From: Pyrrhoderma lamaoense
Taxonomy: Eukaryota; Basidiomycota; Agaricomycetes; Hymenochaetales; Hymenochaetaceae
Length of the DNA: 64,000 nucleotides
Reading direction: 5' to 3'
Assembly: GCA_002794735.1 (NCBI GenBank)
Contig: NBAZ01000007.1
Location: forward strand, 1 to 64,000
Shown here: positions 63,590-64,000 of the stretch, one piece after another
Numbering within the stretch: the stretch's first letter is position 1
Layout of the letters: the number at the start of each line of letters is the position of its first letter
Notes under the pieces: model-generated
The model's input: the letters and a program-made list of their open reading frames with translations, nothing else
The model's database searches: none
What the model was told of the DNA's origin: nothing
Position numbers and translations under genes: made by a program

Positions 63590-64000
63590 CTAACTGTCCC
63601 TAATCCTTTTGAGAAGTCCACCTTTCTTTTCCTTTATTGTGACTTCGTTTTTCTCTTTAACCACGAATGTCTTTTTCCCAACTGCATATGTCTCTTCTCT
63701 CGTAGTTTTCGACTGTCCAGAACTATCAGTCTTTGAACTACTTTTCTGACTAACTAATCTGGGCTTTGGAGGAGCCTCAGGAGCATATACTACTAAAGGC
63801 TGGTTAGATTTTATGACAAGTTCGTGGCTTGTGGTTTGTTTTCTTGATGGTCTATCGGCGGAGTGACGAGTATGGGATCCACGGGCTGGAGATGGAACAA
63901 GAGCCTGGCTCATGGGAGGCCGAGACTGAGGAACGACCGGACTCATCGGTTGCTGGATTATTGGTTGCTGACTAAATGGTTGCTGCATTGGCTGTTGACT
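63590..64000 (-). CDS. C-terminal part of a Gln/Pro-rich protein (runs off the window)
   Basis: Only the 3' end is present, with the TAG at 63590-63592. The visible ~130 residues begin with Gln/Pro repeats (QQPFSQQPIIQQPMSP), continue with basic and Ser-rich low complexity (RHSADRPSRKQTTSHE), and end with a Lys-rich segment (VKEKNEVTIKEKKGGLLKRIRDS). Disordered; the rest of the gene lies beyond 64000, so no function can be given. Confidence 0.6.
   Translation of the reverse strand, partial: SQQPMQQPFSQQPIIQQPMSPVVPQSRPPMSQALVPSPARGSHTRHSADRPSRKQTTSHELVIKSNQPLVVYAPEAPPKPRLVSQKSSSKTDSSGQSKTTREETYAVGKKTFVVKEKNEVTIKEKKGGLLKRIRDS

Overview
The window reads as nuclear DNA of a basidiomycete fungus, most likely an Agaricomycete. 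The genes are split by many short introns (mostly 45-70 nt, GT...YAG). The identifiable proteins are typical fungal ones: a complex I 51 kDa subunit, Pfs2, Cdc42, adenylate kinase, Wbp1, EMC4, a Rab11-type GTPase, a Zn2Cys6 regulator, a P450 and a thaumatin-like protein. Between them lie poorly conserved, Ser/Pro-rich and single-pass membrane proteins of the kind common in mushrooms and relatives. There are no rRNA or tRNA genes, CRISPR arrays or intact transposons that I could support.

Layout. 0.6-9 kb: a secreted-ectodomain membrane protein, a large WD40 protein and a coiled-coil/Pro-Ser protein, all on +. 9.7-12.1 kb: WBP1 and a small multi-pass membrane protein on the minus strand. 12.6-18.2 kb: an AhpD/CMD-like protein, a P450 and RAB11. 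18.8-24.2 kb: NUO51, PFS2 and a conserved membrane protein, tandem on +. 24.7-30.2 kb: a probable intron-split gene with no long ORF, a thaumatin-like secreted protein and a Ser-rich protein. 30.7-39.1 kb: a single-pass membrane protein, a senescence/spartin-domain protein, a LACTB2-like hydrolase, an SDR with a tiny gene directly upstream, and a Rossmann protein. 40.3-49 kb: an IQ-motif protein, an F-box protein, CDC42 and ADK1. 49-64 kb: gene-poor, with a Zn2Cys6 regulator, EMC4, a zinc alcohol dehydrogenase and the 3' end of a Gln/Pro-rich gene.

The genes do not form one pathway. Several belong to housekeeping routes: ER protein biogenesis (WBP1, EMC4), polarity and secretion (CDC42, RAB11), mitochondrial respiration (NUO51), adenine nucleotide balance (ADK1) and mRNA 3' processing (PFS2). 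The most pervasive oddity is technical. Many otherwise clean coding regions contain a place where the reading frame jumps as if one base were missing, often inside a homopolymer. I read these mainly as base-calling deletions in the assembly, so product lengths given here are approximate wherever a break is noted.
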